From: Mesorhizobium sp. M7A.F.Ca.US.008.03.1.1
GTDB taxonomy: Bacteria > Pseudomonadota > Alphaproteobacteria > Rhizobiales > Rhizobiaceae
Reading direction: 5' to 3'
Length of the DNA stretch: 64,000 bases
NCBI RefSeq assembly: GCF_003997495.1
Contig: NZ_RZRU01000007.1
Location: 230,879-294,878, forward strand
The translations under genes were made by a program, and so were the position numbers. Numbering within the stretch: position 1 is the stretch's first letter; every line of letters starts with the position of its first letter. Shown in pieces: positions 30,281-41,410 of the stretch. The notes beneath the pieces are model-generated. The model saw only the letters and a list, made by a program, of their open reading frames with translations. It was not told the origin of the DNA and did not search any database.

Positions 30281-30688
30281 ATGAAACCTCGATTCGCAAT
30301 TGTCGCGCTGGTTCTCGTCACCGCCCTGTTTGCCGGCTCCTACGAAGCAAGCTCGCAAGAGCGCGCCTGTCGCAGTCCTGATCCCGTCGACACGATAAAG
30401 GAGATGTCGGACGCTATCTATGCGTGTTGGAAACCGCCGCCCGGATCCGCCGGCATGTCCTTGACGCTGCGGTTCTCGCTTCGCCGCGACGGCACACTGA
30501 TTGGCAAACCTCGCGCCACATATTCCGATCTGGGGACCGATGCCCGGCGCAGCCGGGCCTTCGTGGCATCCATCCTCAGGGCACTCGATGAAGCTTTGCC
30601 ATTGCCCTTTTCGGCCAGCATGGGTGAAGCAATCGCGGGGCGTATGCTTGCCCCTCGCTTCACCGCGGCCCGAGAAGGTGCGTCCTAA
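30281..30688 (+). CDS. Exported hypothetical protein
   Basis: A 135-residue protein with an N-terminal signal peptide (MKPRFAIVALVLVTALFAGS, cleavage near SSQ-ER). The mature part has two cysteines (RACRSPD, IYACWKPP) and a region LTLRFSLRRDGTLIGKPRATY that resembles the TonB C-terminal fold used in rhizobial periplasmic proteins. No firm family. It converges on the MFS gene with a four-base overlap of the ends. Confidence 0.65.
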   Translation: MKPRFAIVALVLVTALFAGSYEASSQERACRSPDPVDTIKEMSDAIYACWKPPPGSAGMSLTLRFSLRRDGTLIGKPRATYSDLGTDARRSRAFVASILRALDEALPLPFSASMGEAIAGRMLAPRFTAAREGAS

Positions 30689-31953
30689 TGCAAATCGGTG
30701 ACGTGCCCTGAAACGGGCGGGTTGTGCGGTTGGAACATCTTGCCGCGTTCGGCGATCAGGATCATCAACAGCGCGGCAACCGAGACGCTGCAGAAGCCAG
30801 CGGCCAGCGGCGTTACCGTGCCGTTGAAGGCCTGGCCAATCTGCGCGCCGATGATGGCGCCGAGAAAGGTCTGCATGAAACCAATGATGGACGCGGCCGT
30901 ACCGGCGAGTTCGCCGAGCGGTTCCATTGCGAGCGCATTGAAATTCGCGCCTAAGCCGCCGAAAGGCAGCATCGCGCCGGCAAAGAAGGTGATGAACAGC
31001 CAGAGCGGCATCTGCATTTCGAGCGAGACGACCAGCCAGGCGAGACTGATGCAGAGGAACACAAGCAGCGCGCCTTGCGACAGGCGGCGCATGCCGACCC
31101 TTCCGACCAACCGTGAGTTGAGGTAGTTCGAGAAGGCAAGCACGCCGGCAACGCCGGCGAAGATCACTGGGAACAACTCTCCGACATGGAAAATGTCGAT
31201 GTAAATCTGCTGTGCCGAAATGATGAAGCCGAACATGGCGGCGAAGATGAAGGTGCTGGCAAAGGCATAGCAGAGCGTCAGGCGGTTGGTGAGCACGATG
31301 CGGAACCCACCGGCGACCGAGCTTATCGTAAGCGGCCGACGATGTTCTGGACGAAGCGTCTCCGGCAGGCGCAGCAGCGCCCAGGCCGATATGATCAACG
31401 CCCCGACGGCCATGGTCACGAAGATCCAGTGCCAGCTGGCAAACAGCATGACGAGTTGGCCGATGCCGGGTGCCACGACCGGGATCGCCATGAACACCAT
31501 GAAGATTAGCGACATCACCTCGGCCATGCGCCGTCCTTCGAACGTGTCGCGCACGATCGAGACCGCGATGACGCGGGTGGCCGCCGCGCCGAACCCTTGG
31601 ATGAGACGGCAGATGAGCAATATGGCGAAGCTCGGCGCTATGGCTGCTGCTGCCGCGGCCGCGACATAGACGATCAGTCCGAAGACCAGCGGCGCGCGGC
31701 GCCCGAACCGGTCCGAGATCGGTCCGAAAAACAGCTGCCCGCCGCCGAAGCCGAGCATGTACGCAGTGATCACATATTGCCGGTGGTTTTCATTTTCGAC
31801 GCCGAGCGAGGCGCCGATCTGCTGCAGCGCCGGCAGCATGATATCGATGGCCAGCGAATTCAGCGCCATCAGCGCCGCGCACAGAGCGATGAACTCCCAA
31901 CGCGGAATGGGCAGTTTGCTTGCCGATTGCGGCGCTGGTTTTGGCTGGTCCAC
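30685..31953 (-). CDS. Bcr/CflA-type MFS drug exporter
   Basis: A 422-residue, 12-helix major facilitator. It has the Bcr/CflA motifs DIMLPALQQIGASLG in helix 1 and GFGGGQLFFGPISDRFGRRAPLVFGL (motif A) between helices 2 and 3, then RLIQGFGAAATRVIAVSIVRD in helix 4. Family members expel chloramphenicol, bicyclomycin or similar compounds by proton antiport. It starts at a GTG (31953) with a weak binding site. Substrate unknown. Confidence 0.88.
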   Translation of the reverse strand: MDQPKPAPQSASKLPIPRWEFIALCAALMALNSLAIDIMLPALQQIGASLGVENENHRQYVITAYMLGFGGGQLFFGPISDRFGRRAPLVFGLIVYVAAAAAAAIAPSFAILLICRLIQGFGAAATRVIAVSIVRDTFEGRRMAEVMSLIFMVFMAIPVVAPGIGQLVMLFASWHWIFVTMAVGALIISAWALLRLPETLRPEHRRPLTISSVAGGFRIVLTNRLTLCYAFASTFIFAAMFGFIISAQQIYIDIFHVGELFPVIFAGVAGVLAFSNYLNSRLVGRVGMRRLSQGALLVFLCISLAWLVVSLEMQMPLWLFITFFAGAMLPFGGLGANFNALAMEPLGELAGTAASIIGFMQTFLGAIIGAQIGQAFNGTVTPLAAGFCSVSVAALLMILIAERGKMFQPHNPPVSGHVTDLH

Positions 31954-31977
31954 GGCAAGTCCGATCTTTCAAACGAA

Positions 31978-32001
31978 AATGCGCCGGCGGGCCGGCGCAT
32001 T
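31978..32001 (-). terminator. Putative terminator after grxD
   Basis: AATGCGCCGGC (31978-31988) and GCCGGCGCATT (31991-32001) form an 11-pair stem. Read on the minus strand it is followed by TTTCGTTT, suiting termination of grxD transcription, just ahead of the MFS gene start. Confidence 0.6.
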
Positions 32002-32119
32002 GGCTCGTCTTGGTCCTAGGTTCAGGACATGAAAATTGCCGAGGTGCCCCCGACGCCTTGGTGCATGACTCCGAAAATCAAAATCAACCTTCGGATGGCA
32101 ACATGCAAAAAAACAGAAA

Positions 32120-32455
32120 TCAGGCTGCGCCTTTGACGCTGACGCCCTTCTCGACGAGGAATGTCTGCAACTCACCGGCCTGGAACATCTCGCGGATGAT
32201 ATCGCAGCCGCCGACGAATTCGCCCTTGACGTAGAGCTGAGGGATCGTCGGCCAGTTGGAGTATTCCTTGATGCCCTGGCGCAGTTCGGCTGAATCCAGA
32301 ACGTTCACGCCTTTGTAGTCGGCGCCGATATAGTCGAGGATCTGGACAACCTGGCCGGAAAATCCGCATTGCGGGAAACCGGGCGTGCCCTTCATGAAAA
32401 GGACGACGTCGTTGCCCTTCACTTCGTTGTCGATGTAGTCGTTGATGCCGCTCAT
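32120..32455 (-). CDS. grxD: Monothiol glutaredoxin (Grx4/GrxD type)
   Basis: A 111-residue glutaredoxin with the single active cysteine motif CGFS at 30-33 and the glutathione-binding stretches [19 protein letters not shown]. Such proteins hold a [2Fe-2S] cluster and, with BolA, take part in Fe-S trafficking and iron sensing. bolA is the next gene upstream on the same strand (141 bp apart). ATG 32455 follows AGGCGGGAAAGGATATTCC. Confidence 0.95.
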   Translation of the reverse strand: MSGINDYIDNEVKGNDVVLFMKGTPGFPQCGFSGQVVQILDYIGADYKGVNVLDSAELRQGIKEYSNWPTIPQLYVKGEFVGGCDIIREMFQAGELQTFLVEKGVSVKGAA

Positions 32456-32596
32456 GGAATATCCTTTCCCGCCTGTGGGAGTCAGGCTCGAAACATCCCC
32501 TTCAAATAAACCCAACGATTGCTCGAAACAAGACGTTAGCCGTGCCGTGGCTGAAATGGCGCAAAGGATGAGCCGTGTTGGGCCAAGCGCTAAGGG

Positions 32597-32830
32597 TCAG
32601 TCTGGAACGCTGGTCTGTAGCGCCAGTGCGTGCAGCACGCCGCCCATATTGCCCTTCAGCGCGTCGTAGACCATCTGGTGCTGCTGGACGCGGCTCTTGC
32701 CGCGAAAGCTCTCGGCCACCACCTCGGCCGCATAGTGGTCGCCGTCGCCGGCGAGATCGCGGATCGTCACCTTGGCGTCCGGAATGCCGTCCTTGATCAG
32801 TTTTTCGATGTCGTGGGCATCCATTGCCAT
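32597..32830 (-). CDS. bolA: BolA family protein
   Basis: A 77-residue BolA-like protein: IEKLIKDGIPDAKVTIRDLAGDGDHYAAEVVAESF, with the class-typical histidine (GDGDHY) and the C-terminal RVQQHQMVYDALKGNMGGVLHALAL. BolA proteins form cluster-bridged heterodimers with monothiol glutaredoxins, and grxD follows directly. Start ATG 32830; ATG 32824 would be two codons shorter. Confidence 0.93.
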   Translation of the reverse strand: MAMDAHDIEKLIKDGIPDAKVTIRDLAGDGDHYAAEVVAESFRGKSRVQQHQMVYDALKGNMGGVLHALALQTSVPD

Positions 32831-32909
32831 GGCAAAATCCTGTTTCGAGCGGCCGGTAGCCAGCCATAAGACGAGAGTCGCGCGAGCCTAAAGCCTTTCC
32901 GGTCCGGAT

Positions 32910-32947
32910 TGAAGCCGTTCTGTCCCGCCAAGGACAAGACGGCTTCA
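32910..32947. other. Long interrupted hairpin between a membrane gene and bolA
   Basis: TGAAGCCGT (32910-32918) pairs with ACGGCTTCA (32939-32947); after a two-base internal loop on each side TGTCC (32921-32925) pairs with GGACA (32932-32936) around CGCCAA. Fourteen base pairs in all, without a T-run, so not a classical terminator. Confidence 0.6.
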
Positions 32948-32956
32948 GAGAAAAGA

Positions 32957-33465
32957 CTAGGCCGGTGGGCTTGCTTCATCCTCGGCAACGTCCTCGCGTG
33001 TCGAGAAAGCGCGGCCAAGGCTGAAGGCAAGCACATAGAGCGGCGCGTTGAGCAGCAGGCTGACAATAGGGAGATAGCTCGTTATTTGCCAAGCTGGCGA
33101 GAAGAACCGCTGGCCGTAGCCGTCGCAGACGAGCGACGAGCCGTACTCCCACATCGCGCCGACGATCACCGCGCTGGCAAAAAGCTTGATGCAGGTGACA
33201 ATGTGCCTTGCGCGTGCCGGATCCGGCGCCAGGCGGCCCCAAACCACCAGGCACACGATCGGAACCGCATAGATAAGGTTCTGCAGCGCCAGCATAGGGA
33301 TGGCGCCGTTGGCCGCGGCAAGAAATTCCGCGCGTGTTTCCAGCTGGGCGCAAAGCTCGCTCGAGGTCGTCGACAGCAGGAAAAAGACGAACGGCCCGAG
33401 GAACCAGAAGAAGAATAACGACGGCCAGAAGACGACTGCAAGCAGCGCCCGGGCAGCCAGTGTGG

Positions 33466-33469
<4 letters not shown>
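32957..33469 (-). CDS. Uncharacterised membrane protein coupled to purL
   Basis: A 170-residue protein with four predicted hydrophobic segments: [69 protein letters not shown] and [21 protein letters not shown]. No family recognised. The reading frame is longer upstream, but that part overlaps purL; the only sensible start is the TTG at 33469, which overlaps the purL stop as TTGA, implying re-initiation by ribosomes finishing purL. The C-terminus is acidic. Function unknown. Confidence 0.65.
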
Positions 33470-35697
<2,228 letters not shown>

Positions 35698-35816
35698 GGG
35701 CGGCGATTTTTATCCGGGACGTTGGGATTTTGAGTCCCGTCTTATCGCAAGCCTTGCGGCCGATACACCCATGGATTGACGAAAAACGACGGAAAACCGG
35801 ACAAAGCCACGCAGTG

Positions 35817-37226
35817 TCAGGAGAAGCTGTCGTAGCCGGCGCGGCCTTCATCGAGAAGTCGCCGGATCACCGCAACGCCTTCGGCGATGTCCTTGCGCTG
35901 CCTCGGTTGCGAAACACCGAAGCGGACGCCGTGGAAAACCTGCTCGGAACGGCCGGCCTTGAATTCGTCCTCGTCGTCGATCAGCACGCCATGCTCAAGG
36001 CAGGCGTTCTTGAAGGTGCCGGAAAGCCAGGGGTCGGGGAGGGTCAGCCAGACAAAGGGCACCCTGTCATGCGATTTGAACGCGAAGCCGGCCAAAGTCT
36101 CGCGCACGATGGCGATGCGGGCGCCGATTTCGGCGATGCTGCGCTTGCGTATCTCATCCGCCTGACCGGACAGCACCAGCCTTGTATTCACCTCCGCCAG
36201 CAGGAAGGGCATGCCGCCGGTCATCATCTTATGGGCGACACGGATGCGGTGGCGGTAGGCGGGCGGACAGGAAAGCCAGCCGCCGCGCACGCCGGCTGCG
36301 ACCGACTTCGACAGGCCGCCCGCGACAATGGTCCGTTCAGGCGCATATTGGGCCAGCAACGGTGTCGGATCATCAGTCAGATTGCCATAGAGGTCGTCCT
36401 CGATGATGACGACGTTGTATTCGCGTGCGACACGGGCGATCGCCTCGCGGCGCGCCGCCGACAAGGTGGCCAGCGTCGGGTTCTGCGCCGTCGGCATCAG
36501 GAAGATCATCTTGGGATGCTTTTGCGCACAGACGCGCTCGAAATCCTGCGGATCGATGCCTTCATCGTCCGATGCCACCAACGCGGTGCGCCGACCGATC
36601 AGGCCGGCGCTGCGGGAAATCTGCGAGTAGGTGAGATGCTCGAAGGCAACATAATCGCCAGGCGTGGTCAGCGCCGCGATCGCCGCCATCACCGCGGCAT
36701 GGGTGCCGAGTGTGGGGACGATTGCATCGGCATTCGGGCGGAAGGAATTGCGCGACAGCCAGCGGGCGCCGGCTTCGTACCAGCGGTCGGGAAAATCCCG
36801 CGTATAGCTAGAAATCTCATGCGGATGATCCTGCGCCGTGCGTGATAGCACATCGGCGACATCAGCGCCCTGGCCGATGTCGGGTGCTGCGGTACTGTCG
36901 AAACGCAGCTTGCCTTTAGGCGCATCGATATAGCGTGAGCCTTCGCCGCCGACGTCCGGAGCCGAAAAATCCGGCTTCGCGCGTTGGCCGAGCACATAGG
37001 TTCCACGCCCGACTTCACCGCTCACCAGCCCACGTTCGCGCAGCAATTGGTAGGCCCGACCGACCGTGCCGACAGTGGTGCCGATGTCGTAGGCGAGGTC
37101 GCGTTGCGGCGGCAGCTTTGCGCCGGCATCTATCACGCCCCGATCGATGTCCGTCTCAATGGAATCCGCCAGCCGCTGATACAGCGGGCCGGAGCCGGCA
37201 GTGAGATCTGGAAGCCAATTTGTCAT
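35817..37226 (-). CDS. MocR-type regulator (GntR plus aminotransferase domains)
   Basis: A 469-residue fusion: an N-terminal GntR winged helix (LYQRLADSIETDIDRGVIDAGAKLPPQRDLAYDIG...GTVGRAYQLLRERGLVSG, residues 15-75) and a C-terminal fold-type I aminotransferase domain with the PLP lysine in AGGLSKSVAAGVRGGW. MocR proteins sense PLP or amino compounds and usually control a divergent gene. Here the divergent neighbour is a DUF1127 gene 91 bp away. Target unknown. Confidence 0.9.
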   Translation of the reverse strand: MTNWLPDLTAGSGPLYQRLADSIETDIDRGVIDAGAKLPPQRDLAYDIGTTVGTVGRAYQLLRERGLVSGEVGRGTYVLGQRAKPDFSAPDVGGEGSRYIDAPKGKLRFDSTAAPDIGQGADVADVLSRTAQDHPHEISSYTRDFPDRWYEAGARWLSRNSFRPNADAIVPTLGTHAAVMAAIAALTTPGDYVAFEHLTYSQISRSAGLIGRRTALVASDDEGIDPQDFERVCAQKHPKMIFLMPTAQNPTLATLSAARREAIARVAREYNVVIIEDDLYGNLTDDPTPLLAQYAPERTIVAGGLSKSVAAGVRGGWLSCPPAYRHRIRVAHKMMTGGMPFLLAEVNTRLVLSGQADEIRKRSIAEIGARIAIVRETLAGFAFKSHDRVPFVWLTLPDPWLSGTFKNACLEHGVLIDDEDEFKAGRSEQVFHGVRFGVSQPRQRKDIAEGVAVIRRLLDEGRAGYDSFS

Positions 37227-37317
37227 GGTGACAATTTTCTATATTGCGCAGGTACATGAGTCAATACATATCAATCGTGTGCCAAAAGGGTACAATTTAG
37301 AGCGTTGGCGAAAGAAA
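37227..37317. promoter_or_regulatory. Divergent MocR/DUF1127 control region
   Basis: The 91-bp AT-rich gap between the two divergent starts holds two direct copies of GGTACA (37251-37256 and 37289-37294), 38 bp apart. MocR regulators commonly bind direct repeats in such positions. Candidate operator only. Confidence 0.4.
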
Positions 37318-37569
37318 ATGAATACAATCGTGACAATACGTGATTCGAGTGCTGCATTGTCAGGCCAATCGACACGCCCGTCGGTTCAGCGCGGCTTTGT
37401 CAGCCGCCTTGTGCGCGTGCTGAGGTCGCTGGCAAGATGGATCGACAACTTGCTGGAGCGCCGCCGCAGCCGGCTGGCGCTACTGGAAATGACAGACGAT
37501 CAGCTTAAGGATATCGGCGTCTCGCGCTGCGATGCCCACCGCGAGGGCATTAGGCCGTTCTGGGACTGA
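37318..37569 (+). CDS. DUF1127 small protein
   Basis: An 83-residue basic protein whose C-terminal 45 residues match DUF1127 (YjiS-like): RRRSRLALLEMTDDQLKDIGVSRCDAHREG. Small DUF1127 proteins in Agrobacterium and Rhodobacter influence phosphate/carbon metabolism and RNA turnover. ATG 37318 follows GAAAGAAA. Divergent from the MocR gene and probably its target; four bases from the stop of the convergent Pr6Pr gene. Confidence 0.85.
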   Translation: MNTIVTIRDSSAALSGQSTRPSVQRGFVSRLVRVLRSLARWIDNLLERRRSRLALLEMTDDQLKDIGVSRCDAHREGIRPFWD

Positions 37570-37572
37570 AAG

Positions 37573-38214
37573 CTAACGGAGTTTTGGGGCCCTGGTGCGC
37601 GCAACGCCATGGTCCGCAAGGACAGCGACCACGCACAGCACGAGAAAAAGTCCGGTGATGGCCGCCGCCGAGATGGCGACGCTGGTTGCGCCATTCTTGG
37701 CGACATCGAGGAAGGGGTAGGGCACTTCACCGGCAAGCGGAGCCCGTACCAGCGCATAGCCCAGATAGGCCACGGGATAGAGCATCCACCAGGAGATATC
37801 GCTCCAGCGCGTCCGGCCGTCGGCGCCTGATGTCAGCCACCACAGCACGAACAGCACCGGCGTCACATAATGCAGCAGCACGTCGCAGAGCAGGAACAGG
37901 CCCTGCGGCTGCCAGAGCCGTGCCAGGATCGTGGCATAGACGATGAACACCAGGGCGATCGAAACGGCGACGCCGGCGCGCATCCGCGGTCCGGCGAAGG
38001 CGGGCAACCATGCATAGCCGGAGGGCGACAGCAGCGAGGTGTGAACCAGCACCGCGCCGATGTTGGTCAGGATGGTGAAGAAGCTGAAGACGAAAATGAT
38101 GGAGCCAAGCAGGCTGCGGCCGGCTTCCATCGATGCCGGAATGCTGATGCAGAACTGCAGGATGAGCCCCGCCAGACCGATGACCAGCCCCACAATCTGC
38201 AGAAAGCGGCCCAT
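37573..38214 (-). CDS. Pr6Pr family membrane protein
   Basis: A 213-residue protein with six hydrophobic helices and the family pattern SFFTILTNIGAVLVH, FIVYATILARLWQPQG, LLHYVTPVLFVLWWL and SDISWWMLYPVAYLGYALVR. The family (also called FAR-17a/AIG1-like in eukaryotes) includes putative integral membrane hydrolases; bacterial function unproven. It begins three bases after the lipoprotein gene stop on the same strand, forming a GST-lipoprotein-Pr6Pr unit. Confidence 0.85.
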   Translation of the reverse strand: MGRFLQIVGLVIGLAGLILQFCISIPASMEAGRSLLGSIIFVFSFFTILTNIGAVLVHTSLLSPSGYAWLPAFAGPRMRAGVAVSIALVFIVYATILARLWQPQGLFLLCDVLLHYVTPVLFVLWWLTSGADGRTRWSDISWWMLYPVAYLGYALVRAPLAGEVPYPFLDVAKNGATSVAISAAAITGLFLVLCVVAVLADHGVARTRAPKLR

Positions 38215-38217
38215 GGG

Positions 38218-38625
38218 CTAGGCCGTCGCGGCGCAGGCCGGATTGCCGGCTTGCCAGCGGGCAATGTCGGAGCCGATGCGGGCGCCGAGCGGATCGTTCA
38301 TCAGCGGTCCAAAGACGTCGACGCGGCTAGAATTGCCTTGCGCCTGCACGACCAGCAAAGGTTTGCCGCCATAGTGCTTGGCCGGCACCAGCAGGAAACG
38401 CGGCGTGCCGCTGAACGAATTCAGCTCATTGGCCATCTGGTACGGTTTGAAGGCCGGATCCTTGCTGGCGATCCAGCATTTGTGGGCAGCGATCGCCACT
38501 TGTTCCATGGCCAGCAGCGCCGCGCTTTTGCCCGAGGGAACAGGCGTGCTCTTTGGCGTCGACTGGCAGGATGCCAGCACAAAGCCCGCCGCGGCGACCA
38601 GCGCGATCGTCTTCGACTTGATCAA
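38218..38625 (-). CDS. Putative lipoprotein, coupled to upstream GST
   Basis: A 135-residue protein with a signal sequence ending in a lipobox (FVLASC; Cys about residue 20), so probably a lipoprotein. The remainder has a second cysteine pair (AHKCWIASKD, GNPACAA) and no known domain. I place the start at TTG 38625, which overlaps the GST stop as TTGA; longer starts would run back into the GST gene and move the signal sequence inward. Function unknown. Confidence 0.7.
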   Translation of the reverse strand: MIKSKTIALVAAAGFVLASCQSTPKSTPVPSGKSAALLAMEQVAIAAHKCWIASKDPAFKPYQMANELNSFSGTPRFLLVPAKHYGGKPLLVVQAQGNSSRVDVFGPLMNDPLGARIGSDIARWQAGNPACAATA

Positions 38626-39287
38626 GCGGCACCCATCTCGAGCTCGGACAGAAAAATCTTCAAACCATCGGTCATCTCGCCCCACACACGCGACAACGCC
38701 GGGTGTTGCGAGGCGATCTGCTGGTAGGCGTCGAATTTGGGATAGGCATCGAGCAGGTCGTGGCGTCCTGTCATGGCGCGGAAATTGTTGAAGATGAACC
38801 GTGTCGGCGTCAGCCAGGCATCGGCGAAGCTGATGTCATCACCGAGTGCGAAGGGCCCTTGTGCCATGCGGGCCTCGATCGCCGCCAGTCCATGATGCAG
38901 GCGGGCGAACTGGGCGTCGATCTCGACATTGTTGCGCTTCGGCACGGAATGAAGCTCGAAAAGCTTCATCATCGGGGTCAGCACATCGAGATCGGTGATG
39001 CGGGCGAACATACGCACCAGCGCGCGGTCCTTGGAATCGGGCGGCAGCAGCGCCGGTTCCGGAAACCGTTCCTCCAGATATTCGGCGATGACCACCGATT
39101 CGACGATCGTCTCGCCCGAGCCGGTGATCAGCACCGGAATCCGGTTCATCGGCGAGATGGCGCGAAACTCTTCCGGGATGGGAAAGCCGGGCGGCGGCGC
39201 GATGATCTTTAGCGGCACGTCCTTGATGTAGGCCAGTGCCCGCACGATCGACGAGTAGGGCGACAACGGCCGCGAATAGAGTTTCAT
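38622..39287 (-). CDS. Glutathione S-transferase family protein
   Basis: A 221-residue GST: N-terminal thioredoxin-like domain MKLYSRPLSPYSSIVRALAYIKDV with a glutathione-binding NRIPVLITGSGETIVESVVIAEYLEERFP, then a helical domain containing GDDISFADAWLTP. ATG 39287 follows GGGGAGAGAGACGGTC. First gene of a three-gene unit with the lipoprotein and Pr6Pr membrane protein. It is not the GST at 23 kb; the two differ throughout. Confidence 0.9.
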   Translation of the reverse strand: MKLYSRPLSPYSSIVRALAYIKDVPLKIIAPPPGFPIPEEFRAISPMNRIPVLITGSGETIVESVVIAEYLEERFPEPALLPPDSKDRALVRMFARITDLDVLTPMMKLFELHSVPKRNNVEIDAQFARLHHGLAAIEARMAQGPFALGDDISFADAWLTPTRFIFNNFRAMTGRHDLLDAYPKFDAYQQIASQHPALSRVWGEMTDGLKIFLSELEMGAA

Positions 39288-39371
39288 GACCGTCTCTCTC
39301 CCCAATGAACCAGACTTGCTCCAAAGAGACAGGAATGTCCGGCTGTTTTCAAGCTGTTCGCTTCGATATCG

Positions 39372-40040
39372 TCAGGCAGCGATGCCGAGGGCGCTCTCGA
39401 ACAGTCCGCGGCCGTCGGTACCGCCATGGGCTGCTTCGATCAGGTTTTCCGGATGCGGCATCAGCCCGAGCACATTGCCGCGCTCGTTGACGATGCCGGC
39501 AATGTCGTTGATCGAGCCGTTGGGGTTGGTGCCCTCGGCATAGCGGAACACTACCTGGCCTTCGCCTTCGAGACGGGCAAGCGTGTCGGCGTCGGCGAAA
39601 TAATTGCCGTCATGATGCGCGACAGGCGAGCGGATGATCTGGCCCGGCTGATAGCGGCGGGTGAACATGGTGTTGGCGTTGGTGATCTCGAGCTTCACCT
39701 GCCGGCAGACGAACTTCAGCGAGGTGTTGCGCATCAAGGCGCCTGGCAACAGGCCGGCTTCGACCAGGATCTGGAAACCGTTGCAGACGCCGATCACCGT
39801 CACGCCCGCGGCCGCTTTTTCGGCCACTGCCCGCATGACGGGCATGCGCGCGGCGATCGCGCCACAGCGCAGATAGTCGCCGAAGGAAAAGCCGCCCGGA
39901 ATGGCGATCAGGTCGACATCGGGGATTTCGGTGTCGGTTTGCCAGACGGTGACCGGCGGCGTTCCCGAAATCTTGGTCAGCGCCGCAATCATGTCGCGGT
40001 CGCGGTTGAGGCCAGGCAGGAGGACGACGGCTGATTTCAT
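39372..40040 (-). CDS. purQ: Phosphoribosylformylglycinamidine synthase subunit PurQ
   Basis: The 222-residue glutaminase subunit of FGAM synthase. The class I amidotransferase triad is visible: Cys86 in VIGVCNGFQ and the His-Glu pair in [24 protein letters not shown] is the usual PurQ start region. Its ATG overlaps the stop of an 84-residue small gene (ATGA), which follows purS. Confidence 0.97.
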   Translation of the reverse strand: MKSAVVLLPGLNRDRDMIAALTKISGTPPVTVWQTDTEIPDVDLIAIPGGFSFGDYLRCGAIAARMPVMRAVAEKAAAGVTVIGVCNGFQILVEAGLLPGALMRNTSLKFVCRQVKLEITNANTMFTRRYQPGQIIRSPVAHHDGNYFADADTLARLEGEGQVVFRYAEGTNPNGSINDIAGIVNERGNVLGLMPHPENLIEAAHGGTDGRGLFESALGIAA

Positions 40041-40291
40041 TTCGATTCGTAGGGCCTCTGTGCTTCGGCGAGTTCTCGCAGGTCGAGACGACGTTCTATG
40101 CGTTCAAGGCGGTCGTCGTGGCGGGCAAGAATGCCATAGATGTTATGAATATCGCTTTGCATCGCGACCATATGGCCCCGAAGCACGTTCAACTCTCGCT
40201 TCACCTCGGAAACATCCTGACGAAGCTCACCGATTTCGTGATGCACGGGCTTCAGAAGCTCGAACATCAGCTCATTCGTGACTTCCGGCAT
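40037..40291 (-). CDS. 84-residue coiled-coil protein between purS and purQ
   Basis: An 84-residue protein with heptad-like spacing of Leu, Val and Ile from about 20 to 70 ([20 protein letters not shown]...[12 protein letters not shown]), probably a coiled coil. No signal or membrane segment. It starts 18 bp after purS and its stop overlaps the purQ start as ATGA, so it is translated in series with purS and purQ. Composition and coupling make it likely to be real. It could bind one of the Pur subunits, but nothing proves this. Confidence 0.68.
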   Translation of the reverse strand: MPEVTNELMFELLKPVHHEIGELRQDVSEVKRELNVLRGHMVAMQSDIHNIYGILARHDDRLERIERRLDLRELAEAQRPYESK

Positions 40292-40309
40292 AGTGCCTCC
40301 GACACAACC

Positions 40310-40561
40310 TCAGGTAAGTGTCACACTATAATTCTCAATCACCGTGTTCGCCAGCAGCTTGTCGCACATGGCCTTGAGGTCGGCTTCGGCCTTGGCCTTG
40401 TCGCTTTCCGCCAGCTCGACGTCGAATCCCTTGCCCTGCCGCACCGCGCCGACACCGCCGAAGCCCAGGCCGGACAATGCATGTTCGATCGCCTTGCCCT
40501 GCGGGTCGAGCACGCCGTTCTTGAGGGTGACGGTAATGCGGGCCTTGATCACGCTGGACAT
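40310..40561 (-). CDS. purS: Phosphoribosylformylglycinamidine synthase subunit PurS
   Basis: An 83-residue PurS, which bridges PurQ and PurL. It has the typical ARITVTLKNGVLDPQGKAIEHALSGLGF and C-terminal KLLANTVIENYSV. Full length for the family. It follows purC by 34 bp and precedes the coiled-coil gene and purQ. Confidence 0.95.
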   Translation of the reverse strand: MSSVIKARITVTLKNGVLDPQGKAIEHALSGLGFGGVGAVRQGKGFDVELAESDKAKAEADLKAMCDKLLANTVIENYSVTLT

Positions 40562-40595
40562 GCTCCTGTTCTAAAGTTCGGGGCGCAAGCCACTA

Positions 40596-41390
40596 TCAGT
40601 GCGGCTTGCCTTTGAGGCCGTCGGTCGAGGCGACAAGCACCGGGCCGGTCGGGCGCGGCGGCTCGTTCTCGTTCATGATGCCGAGGCGGCGGGCAACTTC
40701 CTGGTAGGCCTCGACGAGGCCGCCCATGTCGCGGCGGAAACGATCCTTGTCGAGCTTGTCCTGCGTCGCCACGTCCCACAGGCGGCAGGAGTCCGGCGAG
40801 ATCTCGTCGGCGACGACAATGCGCATCATGTCGCCCTCGAACAGGCGGCCGCACTCGATCTTGAAGTCGACGAGCTGGATGCCGACGCCCATGAACAGGC
40901 CGGAGAGGAAGTCGTTGACGCGGATGGCAAGCGCCATGACGTCGTCGATCTCCTGCGGGCTCGCCCAGCCGAACGCGGTGATGTGCTCTTCCGAAACCAT
41001 CGGATCGTCGAGCGCGTCGGCCTTGTAATAGAATTCGATGATCGAGCGCGGCAGAACCGTGCCTTCCTCGATGCCGAGACGCTTGGACAGCGAACCGGCG
41101 GCGACATTGCGCACCACCACTTCGAGCGGAATGATCTCGACTTCCTTGATCAGCTGCTCGCGCATGTTGAGCCGGCGGATGAAGTGGGTCGGGATTCCCA
41201 TGCGGTTGAGATGGTTGAATATGTACTCGGAAATGCGGTTGTTGAGGACGCCCTTGCCGTCGATGACTTCGTGCTTCTTCTTGTTGAACGCGGTTGCATC
41301 ATCCTTGAAGAACTGGATAAGCGTGCCCGGTTCGGGTCCCTCATAGAGGATTTTGGCCTTGCCTTCATAAATGCGGCGGCGATTTTTCAT
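40596..41390 (-). CDS. purC: SAICAR synthetase (PurC)
   Basis: A 264-residue enzyme joining CAIR and aspartate in purine synthesis. It starts [20 protein letters not shown], has the nucleotide-binding [13 protein letters not shown] and the two signatures [13 protein letters not shown] and [11 protein letters not shown] followed by [12 protein letters not shown]. Head of the purC-purS-coiled coil-purQ unit. A leader hairpin is noted at 41411-41442. Confidence 0.98.
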   Translation of the reverse strand: MKNRRRIYEGKAKILYEGPEPGTLIQFFKDDATAFNKKKHEVIDGKGVLNNRISEYIFNHLNRMGIPTHFIRRLNMREQLIKEVEIIPLEVVVRNVAAGSLSKRLGIEEGTVLPRSIIEFYYKADALDDPMVSEEHITAFGWASPQEIDDVMALAIRVNDFLSGLFMGVGIQLVDFKIECGRLFEGDMMRIVVADEISPDSCRLWDVATQDKLDKDRFRRDMGGLVEAYQEVARRLGIMNENEPPRPTGPVLVASTDGLKGKPH

Positions 41391-41410
41391 CTGATTTTTC
41401 TCTGGGGTTC

